From an uncultured Eubacteriales bacterium (GTDB taxonomy: Bacteria; Bacillota; Clostridia; UMGS1883): a stretch of DNA of 53,157 nucleotides. A program made the translations under genes and the position numbers. Below the pieces are notes generated by a model. The model saw nothing but the letters and a program-made list of their open reading frames with translations. It was not told the origin of the DNA and made no database searches. The DNA lies in contig CAJJUC010000001.1 of the NCBI GenBank assembly GCA_905195005.1, positions 1-53,157 of the forward strand, in the 5' to 3' direction. The number at the start of each line of letters is the position of its first letter. Positions within the stretch are counted from its first letter, which is position 1. Positions 28,947-37,441 of this stretch are shown here, piece after piece.

Positions 28947-31900
28947 TATTTGCTTCCGCGCTTTTCCGGATCTTTGCGAACCGCTGCATATACAATCGCC
29001 GCAGCTGCTGCCGCGGCGGCAATAAGCGCTGCAACAACCGCGATTTTTGCGATAAGACTGCGCTTCACTGCCGAAAATGAGAAGTCATTTCCCTTAACCT
29101 CAAATACTATATAGCTTCCGTCCTCGTGCGTTTGCACTCTGCGCCACTCATTTCCGCTCAAAACATATATCCTCGGATTTTTAACCTTTTTCGGTGGTGC
29201 ATAATGCACGGTTACAACGCTTGCGTCATTTTCCGACAGCGTTACATGCAGGCGTTCCGCCTCACGCCGCTGCAAGCCCTTCCCCGGCACATGGTTTTTC
29301 TCGTTTTCAACCGTCATTTTCGGATTCGTGCCGAACAGCCCCTCAATAAGCAGCACAGGCGTTGTTTTTCCGCGCTTGCGGCTGCTTTCGATTGCCGTCA
29401 CATAGTCATAATATTCTGCATTTGCCTCAACGTCATGTGTCAGCTTGTTAAACTTCGTTCTGTCCCATTTGCCGAACAGCTTATCGCGCGAGGGAACGTT
29501 CGGAATCTCCTTGTCCGTCAGTGATTCTCCGTACGCAAATTCCACTTCCTTGTATACCTTGTCATCAACATAAAACGTTGCGGTAAACGACATAAATTCC
29601 TGCGGCACATTCGGAAGCGCAATCATTGCATCGTATGAAAGCGGCTCCGCCTTTCCGCTGTAGCTCACGGAATCAACGCCGTGTTCCTTGTCGGAGGTAA
29701 AATAGTTCGCCGTGTATTCCTTTTTTATATCTCCGGCAATCGCGCCGCGGTATTCGTTCGCACTTTCTATATAAGCAACAGACAGGCAGTTAAACACATT
29801 ATTTCCCCGCCCGACAATACCGCCGACATAATTTTCTCCCGAAACAATGCTCTTCGAATAGCAATTTTTTATCGTCGATTCCGAAAGACCGGCTATTCCG
29901 CCGACATAATTGCCGCTGGAGCTTTCCGCTCTACCGCATGCAAGCGAGTCGATTATACTTCCCAAATCCTCCTTGCCGCATATTGCGCCGACGCAGTTTT
30001 TCTTTGCGCTGACGCTGCCGCGGTTCGTACACTCGCGCACAACCGCCTTTGTTTTGTAAACAAAATTGAGAGATTTATCTCCGCGCTTTGAAACATCGTC
30101 CTCGGGGTCAAAATCAAACTCGATAGCCATTGAACCCACAATTCCGCCAACGTTCAGATCGCCGTGCACCTTTCCGCGGTTTATGCTGCGCACCGTTTTT
30201 CCGTTTGATTTATCATCGGCGTCACTATCGGAAATGTCCTCCGTCAAATCCTCCGCTGTTTTATCCTTATTATCGTCGTAAATCCCTGTCAGCTCATCTG
30301 TCACGCGGAACATTTTGTCCGACATATCCTGAAGATTCTTTGCCATGCTTCCTGCCGAGCCGTCAACATCGTCTGACAGTCCGCCGAGCGAATCGGTGAT
30401 TTTTCCGATTGTGTCCGAAAGCTTATCCTTTCGCGCCGTGAAATCGTCATCTATCCGCGGCAGAGTGATCAGCGGTTTTGAAGCAAAATCGCTGAAAATG
30501 TCCGACATTTGCCCGAGCGAACCGATAATAACATCTCCGCAGTCCTTTATTTTATCCGTCACATCACGGATTGAATCCATTGCATCCTTAATTTCGTCCG
30601 AAGCGTCCGACGCACTGTCCGCCGCGGTTTTCATATGGTCAATCGATTTTGTTACCGAATCCATTGCGTCCTTCATATATCCGGCGGCACGGGCACAATC
30701 GTCCAATCCGCTTGACAAGCCGCTCAGGCTCAGCTTGTTTATTGCATCCGGCAGGCGGTCAAATCCGTTACCGAGCTTGTCAAGCCCCTCCCTGAATAAA
30801 TCGTTACTGTTTTTGATGGATGAAATCGATTCGCTTATTGTATCACTCATCTTCTTAAATTCCTCGGCTATGCTCGAATCCGGATTTTTAACGCTTCCGA
30901 AGAAGTCCGTAACAGCGTTCCTTATTCTTGCGAGCGATTCATCCGTGCGCGTGAGCGCTTTGTTGATTTTGCTGATCCCGATTGCGATTTTGTGAAGCGC
31001 ATTCTTAAGCGCGCCCATATCTCCAACGCTTGCCGCCGCACTCGTGAGACCTCTTTCAAGATATGACGAAGCCTCGCTCAGCTCCTTGCAGGCTGCTTTA
31101 AGTTCGTCCAGCGCACTGTCAAGCTCATCCGTCTTTATAGTGTCAACTGCGTCCGAAATTTTGTCAAATTCCTTTTTATAGCCGTCTGCAAGCGAAGCAA
31201 TGCTGTCAGCCTGCTTTGCCATTGTGTCAAACACTGGCGCAATGCTGCTCAGCGTTCCGCTGAGCCTTGCCGACAAATCGTTTGCGGAATCGATTCCGCT
31301 GTTCATCAGCTCCTTCGACTTGTCGAGCAGCGAATCTGTATCTGTCCGCGCATCGTCAACATATCCGCGGATTGAATCCAGGCGGTTTTTGACGGTAGTT
31401 TTCGATCCTCTGAAATCGGCAATCGCCGCGTCAACGGAGGACTGAAGCGAGTCAAGCGCGTCGGAAACCCTGTCGAACGATGACAGATTATACTCAAGCA
31501 CGGTGTACGGCTCCATTTGTCCGCATATGCCGCCGACATCCTTTCGTCCGTAAACCTTTCCGCTGTTTGTGCAATCGCTCACATATCCACACTGTCTGCC
31601 GACAATTCCGCCGATGTTGTACCCGACATGCTCATAGCCTACTCTGCCGCTGTTTGCGCAATCCTGCAAAACACCGGACGAATATCCCGCAACGCCGCCC
31701 ACGTCGGTTATATCTGTTGTGTTTTCGGCAGAGCGGATTTTCTCCAGATTTATATTGTCGATGTCCAGCTTAACCTCCTCTGTGTATGTGTTCACATCAC
31801 CGGAATTGGCGCACATCATAATCTGGCCGAAGTTTCTGCCGGCAATGCCTCCGGCATAATGCTCTCCGTAAACCTTGGCGTGCGATTTGCAGCCGTTTAT

Positions 31901-32440
31901 TATTCCCGTTGTCTGATTCACTCCTGCAACCGCGCCGACCCCTGTGCCGCCTTTAACGCTTCCGCGCACCTCACAGCCGAGAATTGTTCCGCTGTTATTT
32001 CCCGCAATAAGAGCGGCATTTGTTTTCGTTCCCGTCAGATCAGCGCTGCCCTCAGCCGTTAAATTTTTAATCACACCGCCGGGCTGCACATATCTGAACA
32101 TACCGCTGTTAGACCCGTCCGACTTTATTTTCACACCCTTGATTGTATGCCCGCCGCCGTCAAAAACTCCGCCGAACGTTGCCGCAGGGGTGAATTTTTT
32201 TCCTTTCAGATTCAGGTCTTTTTCCAAAACTGCTGTCTTATCCTGCGACCATGTGTCGAGTGAGCATTTTTTTAGGAAAGCGATAAATTCCTTTTCCGAC
32301 GAGATGGCAATAACAATTTCATCGGAAGCCGCGTTTCCATCCGTCACTTCATCATCGGCAAGCGCCGTCATAAGCGGCGCAGCCGAAGAAATCACAAGGA
32401 GCATTGCAATCATAACCGATAAAAAGCGTTTTCTTTTCAT
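28946..32440 (-). CDS. Secreted membrane-anchored beta-solenoid/coiled-coil protein, MMPL partner
   Basis: 1164 residues, no family I can name. Signal peptide 1-28 (RFLSVMIAMLLVISSAAPL). Residues about 95-310 are GLUG-like beta-solenoid repeats (GGIAGRNFGQI, GGVAGYSSGVL, GGIVGRQCGYV, each with a conserved Cys-x-N-S-G step). Residues about 320-745 are a long coiled coil rich in Asp, Ser, Lys and Leu, in repeated DxIxxxxD heptads. The solenoid resumes at about 755-905 (NVGGIVGSM, NYVGGIAG). A beta-rich region and one membrane span (1130-1152, Ala-rich) with a basic tail follow. It overlaps the transporter gene by 4 bp (ATGA). It may act as an extracellular adaptor or stalk for the transporter; this is inference. 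Confidence 0.7.
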   Translation of the reverse strand: MKRKRFLSVMIAMLLVISSAAPLMTALADDEVTDGNAASDEIVIAISSEKEFIAFLKKCSLDTWSQDKTAVLEKDLNLKGKKFTPAATFGGVFDGGGHTIKGVKIKSDGSNSGMFRYVQPGGVIKNLTAEGSADLTGTKTNAALIAGNNSGTILGCEVRGSVKGGTGVGAVAGVNQTTGIINGCKSHAKVYGEHYAGGIAGRNFGQIMMCANSGDVNTYTEEVKLDIDNINLEKIRSAENTTDITDVGGVAGYSSGVLQDCANSGRVGYEHVGYNIGGIVGRQCGYVSDCTNSGKVYGRKDVGGICGQMEPYTVLEYNLSSFDRVSDALDSLQSSVDAAIADFRGSKTTVKNRLDSIRGYVDDARTDTDSLLDKSKELMNSGIDSANDLSARLSGTLSSIAPVFDTMAKQADSIASLADGYKKEFDKISDAVDTIKTDELDSALDELKAACKELSEASSYLERGLTSAAASVGDMGALKNALHKIAIGISKINKALTRTDESLARIRNAVTDFFGSVKNPDSSIAEEFKKMSDTISESISSIKNSNDLFREGLDKLGNGFDRLPDAINKLSLSGLSSGLDDCARAAGYMKDAMDSVTKSIDHMKTAADSASDASDEIKDAMDSIRDVTDKIKDCGDVIIGSLGQMSDIFSDFASKPLITLPRIDDDFTARKDKLSDTIGKITDSLGGLSDDVDGSAGSMAKNLQDMSDKMFRVTDELTGIYDDNKDKTAEDLTEDISDSDADDKSNGKTVRSINRGKVHGDLNVGGIVGSMAIEFDFDPEDDVSKRGDKSLNFVYKTKAVVRECTNRGSVSAKKNCVGAICGKEDLGSIIDSLACGRAESSSGNYVGGIAGLSESTIKNCYSKSIVSGENYVGGIVGRGNNVFNCLSVAYIESANEYRGAIAGDIKKEYTANYFTSDKEHGVDSVSYSGKAEPLSYDAMIALPNVPQEFMSFTATFYVDDKVYKEVEFAYGESLTDKEIPNVPSRDKLFGKWDRTKFNKLTHDVEANAEYYDYVTAIESSRKRGKTTPVLLIEGLFGTNPKMTVENEKNHVPGKGLQRREAERLHVTLSENDASVVTVHYAPPKKVKNPRIYVLSGNEWRRVQTHEDGSYIVFEVKGNDFSFSAVKRSLIAKIAVVAALIAAAAAAAAIVYAAVRKDPEKRGSK

Positions 32441-35007
32441 GCCTGCCCCTCCTTTTCATCATTTCCGCCGTCTGTTTTTGCACCGTCAGTTTTTTCTTCA
32501 CCGGCGGACGGGGCGCTTTTGCCTTTTGGCGGATTTTCTCCGCCGGTCGGCGGTTCGGCGCTGTCGGGCGGAGCTTCTCCGCCGTTTTCCGCCGATTCGC
32601 CCGTCTGAATCATTGCGTTAACGTCTCCGATAACAAGACCGTGAATATATGCGTCAACAATACCGTTCACCTTTCCGCGCACACGCCCGTTCACAAACAC
32701 CGTTCCCGTTGACTTCTGAACAAGCTCCGGCGCTTTAAGCTTAAACGAGGTTCTCTCTATAATTGCATCACCGAGCAGCATAATCTGCGGAAGCACCGCC
32801 ATAACAAGAACGATGGATATAATCGTTCCTCTGCCGAGGCAAACGCCGATCGCCGAGATAACTCCGTTTGTTGAAATCTGTCCGATAAGAATACCTGCCG
32901 CAGCCAAAATTGCACCCGAAGTAAGAATTGTCGGGAAAGCCTGGTTCAGCGCTTCAACCATAGCCTTATCCTTCGGCATGGATTGCTTCAGCTCCGTATA
33001 CCGCGTTGAAATTACTATAGCATAGTCAATGTTCGCGCCCATCTGAATTGAGTTTACAATCAAATAACCGAGGAAATAAAGCTTCGAGTCCATAAGATAC
33101 GGGAACGAGAAGTTAATCCATATACTGCCCTGAATAACTGCGATAAGCAGAAGCGGAAGCCCTGCCGACATGAACGTGAACAAAAGCACCAAAATAACGA
33201 ACAGCGCGGAAAGAATACTGATAATCAGATTATCGCGTGAGAACGAGCTCGACAAATCGTAATCGCTTGTCGTGTTGCCGACAATGTACGAATCGTCAAG
33301 ACTGTAATACTTTTTCACGATTGAATGCATTTCATTGAGGAACGCAAACGTTTCGTTACTTTCCTCGGGAAGCGTCAGATAAACCAGCATACGGCTGTAT
33401 TTTTTACTTTGCAGCTGCTTCTTCGCGTCCGTTATTTTATCATATATTTCATTTATATCATCCGTCAGCTCATCATCGAGCGTGATATATTTTTTCTCTA
33501 TCTCCTCATGCAGAAATTCAAGCATATCAATCAGCGGCACACCGTATGCGTCAAGGTCGTTTATAATTTGTCCGTAATCCTTTTCGCGCACGGCATAAGC
33601 GCCGTAAAGCAGTTCCGCAGCTTCAAAGTCAACGTCTGTCAGCTCTGAAAATTCGCGCGGCTTAAGCTTGTCGGTCAGCATATATCCGTCAAGCGCCTCA
33701 GTGTTTGAAAGCCCGAGCGTTGTGTCTACCTCCGGGTGCTTTTCAAGCTCCGTCAAAAGTGCGTTTTCCTTTTCATAGTTTCCTGCCGGCACAATCAGCG
33801 CAAGCATATTTTTCTGTTTAAAGGTTGAATTGATTTTATCGCGCGCAATCTGCTTTTCGTCCTTTTTCGGGGTTGAAAGATTCGTGTTTCCGTAGCAGTA
33901 TGGACACATACTCGAAAATATAAACGCAACAATCATTATAACCGCAAATATCGGCGGAACAATGTATTTTGTTTTGTTTACAAAGTGACCGAGCTTTGAA
34001 ATTTTCGGCACAAAATTTCTGTGAACCGTTTTGTCAATCCATTTTGAAAATAGGATTAAAAGCCCCGGCATAAGTGTGAACACGCTCAGCATACTTAAAA
34101 TAATTGCTTTTATAAGTACGAACGCAAGGTCGCGCCCGATGCCGAACTGCATTGTCACAAGCGCAGCCAAACCCGAAACGGTTGTCAGCGAGCTTGATGA
34201 AATTTCAACAATCGCCTTGCTGAGTGCAGCAATCGCAGCTTCGCGCGAAGGGAGCTTCTCATGCTCCTCGCTGTAGCGGTGGCAGAATATTATCGCATAG
34301 TCAATGGCAAGCGCCAGCTGCAAAACCACGGCAACCGAGTTTGATATGAAGGATATTTTCCCGAGCATGAAATTAGTGCCCTTGTTAAGCAGCGCCGCCG
34401 CGGCAAACGTGATGATCAGCACGGGGATTTCCGCATACGAGCGCGATGTGAATAAAAGCACAAGCACAATGATAACCGCCGCAATGACGATAATTATGTT
34501 CATATCCTTTGCCAGCGACTCCGTGTCGGAATTTCCGACGTCGCTTTTAACATAAAACTCATATCCGTCAAGCTTTTTCCGTATTTGATTCAATGCTTTT
34601 ACGGATACCTCATCTTCTGTCATTCCGTCAAATGTCACGCTGTAAAGTGCGGACGCTTTTTTGAAATGATCCTCGGAATTGTCGAAATCCACAGAGGATA
34701 CACCCTTTATATCCTCAAGCATTTCGGATATGTCCTCCGCGCGGTCATATGATACGTTGGAAACCATAATGTCCGCCGTCGCATATGTGACAAATTCCTT
34801 ATCCATAAGCGTAACGCCGCGGCGCGTTTCGGTTGTTTTCGGAAGATATTTTGTTATGTCCTCCTCAACCTTAACCCAGCCGCTTGAGAAAATGCTGAAT
34901 ATTCCGGCAAAAATGAAAAGCAGGAAAAACAGATTTCTTTTATCAACAATAAACGTTGCCAGCGACACAAGAAAATTCGGTTTCTCCGTTTCTTTGATTT
35001 TACTCAT
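32437..35007 (-). CDS. MMPL/RND-family exporter with solenoid-like C-terminal tail
   Basis: 856 residues, about twelve membrane spans in two MMPL halves. The first extracellular domain lies between the span near residue 30 and the helix block at about 170 (VIAAVIIVLVLLFTSRSYAE). Family Asp-Tyr motifs are ALAIDYAIIFCHRY and GANIDYAIVISTRY, the proton-relay positions of each half. Such pumps export lipids or drugs. After the last span (about 765) comes a repeat NGRVRGKVNGIVDAYIHG, GLVIGDVNAMI resembling one bactofilin-like solenoid sheet, then a Pro/Glu/Gly-rich tail. Start ATG 35007. Divergent from the TetR gene, which probably represses it. Confidence 0.85.
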   Translation of the reverse strand: MSKIKETEKPNFLVSLATFIVDKRNLFFLLFIFAGIFSIFSSGWVKVEEDITKYLPKTTETRRGVTLMDKEFVTYATADIMVSNVSYDRAEDISEMLEDIKGVSSVDFDNSEDHFKKASALYSVTFDGMTEDEVSVKALNQIRKKLDGYEFYVKSDVGNSDTESLAKDMNIIIVIAAVIIVLVLLFTSRSYAEIPVLIITFAAAALLNKGTNFMLGKISFISNSVAVVLQLALAIDYAIIFCHRYSEEHEKLPSREAAIAALSKAIVEISSSSLTTVSGLAALVTMQFGIGRDLAFVLIKAIILSMLSVFTLMPGLLILFSKWIDKTVHRNFVPKISKLGHFVNKTKYIVPPIFAVIMIVAFIFSSMCPYCYGNTNLSTPKKDEKQIARDKINSTFKQKNMLALIVPAGNYEKENALLTELEKHPEVDTTLGLSNTEALDGYMLTDKLKPREFSELTDVDFEAAELLYGAYAVREKDYGQIINDLDAYGVPLIDMLEFLHEEIEKKYITLDDELTDDINEIYDKITDAKKQLQSKKYSRMLVYLTLPEESNETFAFLNEMHSIVKKYYSLDDSYIVGNTTSDYDLSSSFSRDNLIISILSALFVILVLLFTFMSAGLPLLLIAVIQGSIWINFSFPYLMDSKLYFLGYLIVNSIQMGANIDYAIVISTRYTELKQSMPKDKAMVEALNQAFPTILTSGAILAAAGILIGQISTNGVISAIGVCLGRGTIISIVLVMAVLPQIMLLGDAIIERTSFKLKAPELVQKSTGTVFVNGRVRGKVNGIVDAYIHGLVIGDVNAMIQTGESAENGGEAPPDSAEPPTGGENPPKGKSAPSAGEEKTDGAKTDGGNDEKEGQA

Positions 35008-35042
35008 ATATACAACCCCTATTTAAACACTCTATCTATCTT

Positions 35043-35071
35043 ATATTACAGTAAAATAATATTTTTTTCAA
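35043..35071 (-). promoter_or_regulatory. Promoter of the MMPL operon
   Basis: Minus-strand TTGAAA (35071-35066), 17 bp, TAATAT (35048-35043). Confidence 0.6.
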
Positions 35072-35095
35072 TATACAAAATACAAAAAATGTATA
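35072..35095. promoter_or_regulatory. Candidate TetR operator between divergent promoters
   Basis: TATACA, 12 nt, TGTATA inverted repeat, lying exactly between the two -35 boxes (35071 and 35097), so bound repressor would block both promoters. Confidence 0.45.
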
Positions 35096-35096
35096 G

Positions 35097-35125
35097 TAGA
35101 CAAGAGTTTTTTTTAATGCTATAAT
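35097..35125 (+). promoter_or_regulatory. Promoter of the TetR-type gene
   Basis: TAGACA (35097-35102), 17 bp, TATAAT (35120-35125) preceded by TGC, an extended -10. Confidence 0.65.
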
Positions 35126-35145
35126 GAAAAGCAGAGGTGATTTTT

Positions 35146-35697
35146 ATGCCCGACAAAAAAAAGACTGCAAAAGCGCTGCTTGCCGCAGCGCTTAAAGAAA
35201 AGATGTGCCATAAGCCGCTCGATAAAATTACCGTGAGAGAAATAACCGAGGAATGCGGCGTGAACCGCCAAACGTTTTACTATCATTTTGAGGATATTTA
35301 TGACCTTTTAAAATGGGTGTATCAGCAGGAAATAATCCTTCTTATGAAAAAGCAGGAGGTTGTAAAAACATGGCAGGACGCGCTCCTCGTTCTGCTCGAT
35401 TATCTGACCTTAAACCATGATTTTTGCCTGAACACGCTTAATTCCGTCGGTTACCGGAATCTGCGCCGCTTCTTTTATCAGGATGTCAACAGCATCGTCC
35501 GCCTGCTGCAGCCCCAGGGCGATAATGACCGCTGCTTAGATACCGATTTCAGCGATTTCCTCGCGCATTTTTACACTGTGTCGCTCGGAACGCTTATGGA
35601 AAGCTGGCTGCTCGGAGAAATCGACAAAACGCCGCAGCAGATTATTGAATATCTTGAAAAAATTATCCCTGTATCAAAAGAACCGCGTCAAAAATGA
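35146..35697 (+). CDS. TetR/AcrR-family regulator (DhaS-like)
   Basis: 183 residues from ATG 35146 (after AGAGGTGA). The N-terminal HTH is clear: KTAKALLAAALKEKMCHKPL, then ITVREITEECGVNRQTFYYHFEDIYDLL, the TetR recognition helix. The all-helical ligand domain resembles the DhaS/TetR_C_7 group. It is divergent from the MMPL operon and most likely controls it and itself through the palindrome at 35072-35095. The last 31 bp of the coding sequence form one arm of the terminator hairpin. Confidence 0.85.
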   Translation: MPDKKKTAKALLAAALKEKMCHKPLDKITVREITEECGVNRQTFYYHFEDIYDLLKWVYQQEIILLMKKQEVVKTWQDALLVLLDYLTLNHDFCLNTLNSVGYRNLRRFFYQDVNSIVRLLQPQGDNDRCLDTDFSDFLAHFYTVSLGTLMESWLLGEIDKTPQQIIEYLEKIIPVSKEPRQK

Positions 35698-35737
35698 AAT
35701 CATTTTGACGCGGTTCTTTTGATACAGGGATTTATTT
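35666..35737. terminator. Very long bidirectional terminator hairpin
   Basis: About 31 paired bases (TCCCTGTATCAAAAGAACCG onwards) with one bulged A and a 2-nt loop, followed by TTTATTT on the plus strand and by ATAATTTTTTC on the minus strand. The left arm lies inside the tetR coding sequence. It separates tetR from the convergent symporter gene. Confidence 0.8.
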
Positions 35738-37156
35738 AATTTTATCCAGATTTTTTACAAAAGCTTTTGTTTCTGCCGCAACAATGCCGCTCAATGCAAA
35801 CAGTGCAACAAGGTTCGGGAAAGCCATAAGTCCGTTTACAATGTCCGCAAGCGTCCACACAAAGCCCGCTTTAAGGTACGGGCCGACAAACACTGCGAGT
35901 ATGTAAAGAACTCTGTAGGTCATAATCACACCTTGCTTTTCGCCCACAAGGTACTGAAGGCACTTTTCGGAATAGTAATCCCAGCCGAGAATTGTTGTGA
36001 ACGCAAAGAACACAAGGCTCATCATAAGCAAAAATGCGGCGACATGATTCGGGAACGGAAGTCCGTCCGTGAATGCCTTTGTCGTTATTTCAACGCCCTC
36101 AAGCGTTTTATCCATCGCCGGCTTGTAAGCGCCCGTCAGAACGATTGAAAGACCTGTGATTGTGCAGATGATGATAGTATCGAAAAACGTACCCGTCATA
36201 CACACAAGACCCTGGCGAACTGCCGATTTTGTTCTTGCGGCAGCCGCAGCAATCGGCGCTGAACCGATACCTGCTTCGTTCGAGAAAATACCTCTTGCGA
36301 TACCCTTCTGCATTGCCATTTTCATAGTTACGCCGACAGCGCCGCCGAACACCGCCTTGGGGCAAAATGCGCTTTTCACGATGAGAACAATCGCCGCCGG
36401 AACTTTTGTTATGTTAAATACAAGAAGAATGATTCCGCAGGCAAAGTAGATAACAGCCATGAACGGCACAATAATTTCGGAAACCTTTGCAATTCTCTTT
36501 ATTCCGCCGATGATAACAAGCGCTGCAAAAAGCGTTACCAAAACGCCCGAAATAACCGTCGGCCATGCGTAAGCGTGCTTTCCGATTGAAAATGCAACCA
36601 TTGCCCTATCGGGGTCAAAGAAATTCTGAACCGCAGCCGTGATACCGTTGATCTGCGTCATTGTCCCGATTCCGAGAATACCTACAAGCATTCCGAAGAT
36701 TGCGAAAAGCTTTGCAAGCCATTTCCAGTTTGCGCCCATGCCTTTTTCAATATAGTAGAACGGACCGCCGAGAACCTTGCCGTCCTTGCCGATTTCTCTG
36801 TACTTAACCGCAAGCAGACCCTCGGCATATTTTGTTGCCATTCCGAGAAATGCCGCAAATTCCATCCAGAACAAAGCTCCGGGACCTCCGGCTGCAATCG
36901 CCGTTGCAACGCCGACAATGTTACCCGTTCCGATAGTTGCCGAAAGAGCCGTGCAGAGGGCGCCGAAGCTTGTAACGTCGCCCTCGCCGTCCTCCTCATC
37001 CTTAAGCATAAAGCGGAGCGCCTTGCCGAGATGCTTAACCTGAATAAGGCCCGTTCTGACCGTCAGCAGAAATCCGACCGCAAGAATAAGCACGATGAGC
37101 GGAATCCCCCACACCCAGTCGTTAATCTGCGTTAATAATTTGTTAAACGCTTCCAT
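35732..37156 (-). CDS. Sodium:alanine/glycine symporter (AGCS family)
   Basis: 474 residues from ATG 37156 (after GGAGG). Inner-membrane Na+-coupled uptake of small neutral amino acids, with about eleven spans. Family hallmarks: NDWVWGIPLIVLILAVGFLL, GDVTSFGALCTALSATIGTG, NIVGVATAIAAGGPGALFWM, and the AGCS signature GIFSNEAGIGSAPIAAAAAR (about residue 300). The upstream glycine riboswitch makes glycine the likely substrate, though alanine is also common for the family. Confidence 0.92.
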   Translation of the reverse strand: MEAFNKLLTQINDWVWGIPLIVLILAVGFLLTVRTGLIQVKHLGKALRFMLKDEEDGEGDVTSFGALCTALSATIGTGNIVGVATAIAAGGPGALFWMEFAAFLGMATKYAEGLLAVKYREIGKDGKVLGGPFYYIEKGMGANWKWLAKLFAIFGMLVGILGIGTMTQINGITAAVQNFFDPDRAMVAFSIGKHAYAWPTVISGVLVTLFAALVIIGGIKRIAKVSEIIVPFMAVIYFACGIILLVFNITKVPAAIVLIVKSAFCPKAVFGGAVGVTMKMAMQKGIARGIFSNEAGIGSAPIAAAAARTKSAVRQGLVCMTGTFFDTIIICTITGLSIVLTGAYKPAMDKTLEGVEITTKAFTDGLPFPNHVAAFLLMMSLVFFAFTTILGWDYYSEKCLQYLVGEKQGVIMTYRVLYILAVFVGPYLKAGFVWTLADIVNGLMAFPNLVALFALSGIVAAETKAFVKNLDKIK

Positions 37157-37172
37157 ACTAATCCTCCAATAA

Positions 37173-37203
37173 CAAAAAAGTTGCCGACCCAAGGCGGCAA
37201 CTT
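37173..37203 (-). terminator. Riboswitch expression-platform terminator
   Basis: AAGTTGCCG, 8 nt, CGGCAACTT then TTTTTG on the minus strand, between the glycine aptamer and the symporter ribosome site. Confidence 0.8.
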
Positions 37204-37224
37204 CAAAAAACACAAAAAACACGC

Positions 37225-37330
37225 TTAACGCAGTCTTCGTCCTTTTGCCTGAGAGTTTCAGCCGCCCCAAAGCGCAGCCTTGCCCCTTCGGCACTCAATC
37301 CAATGAGCTTCTCCGAAGTTCCCTTCATTT
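37225..37330 (-). promoter_or_regulatory. Glycine riboswitch (single aptamer)
   Basis: In the RNA, CTTCGGAGAAGCTC, then GAGTGCCGAAGGGGCAAGGC, then CTGAAACTCTCAGGCAAAAG followed by GACGAAGACTGC: the conserved core of glycine aptamers, with CUUCG/CGAAG forming P1. Only one aptamer is present; the upstream 40 nt (around 37330-37370) may form a ghost-aptamer stem. The terminator at 37173-37203 follows, so glycine probably sets read-through into the symporter gene. Confidence 0.88.
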
Positions 37331-37378
37331 CCGGTTTTATCCGAAAACTTCCATGGGTCATATTTAGTTAACATTGCG

Positions 37379-37407
37379 ATGATATCACATAATTCGCCGT
37401 ATGTCAA
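37379..37407 (-). promoter_or_regulatory. Promoter of the glycine riboswitch-symporter unit
   Basis: Minus-strand TTGACA (37407-37402), 17 bp, TATCAT (37384-37379), about 50 bp upstream of the aptamer. Confidence 0.7.
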
Positions 37408-37441
37408 CCTTTTTTTCAAACTGCGCTGTATATTTCTTCGC

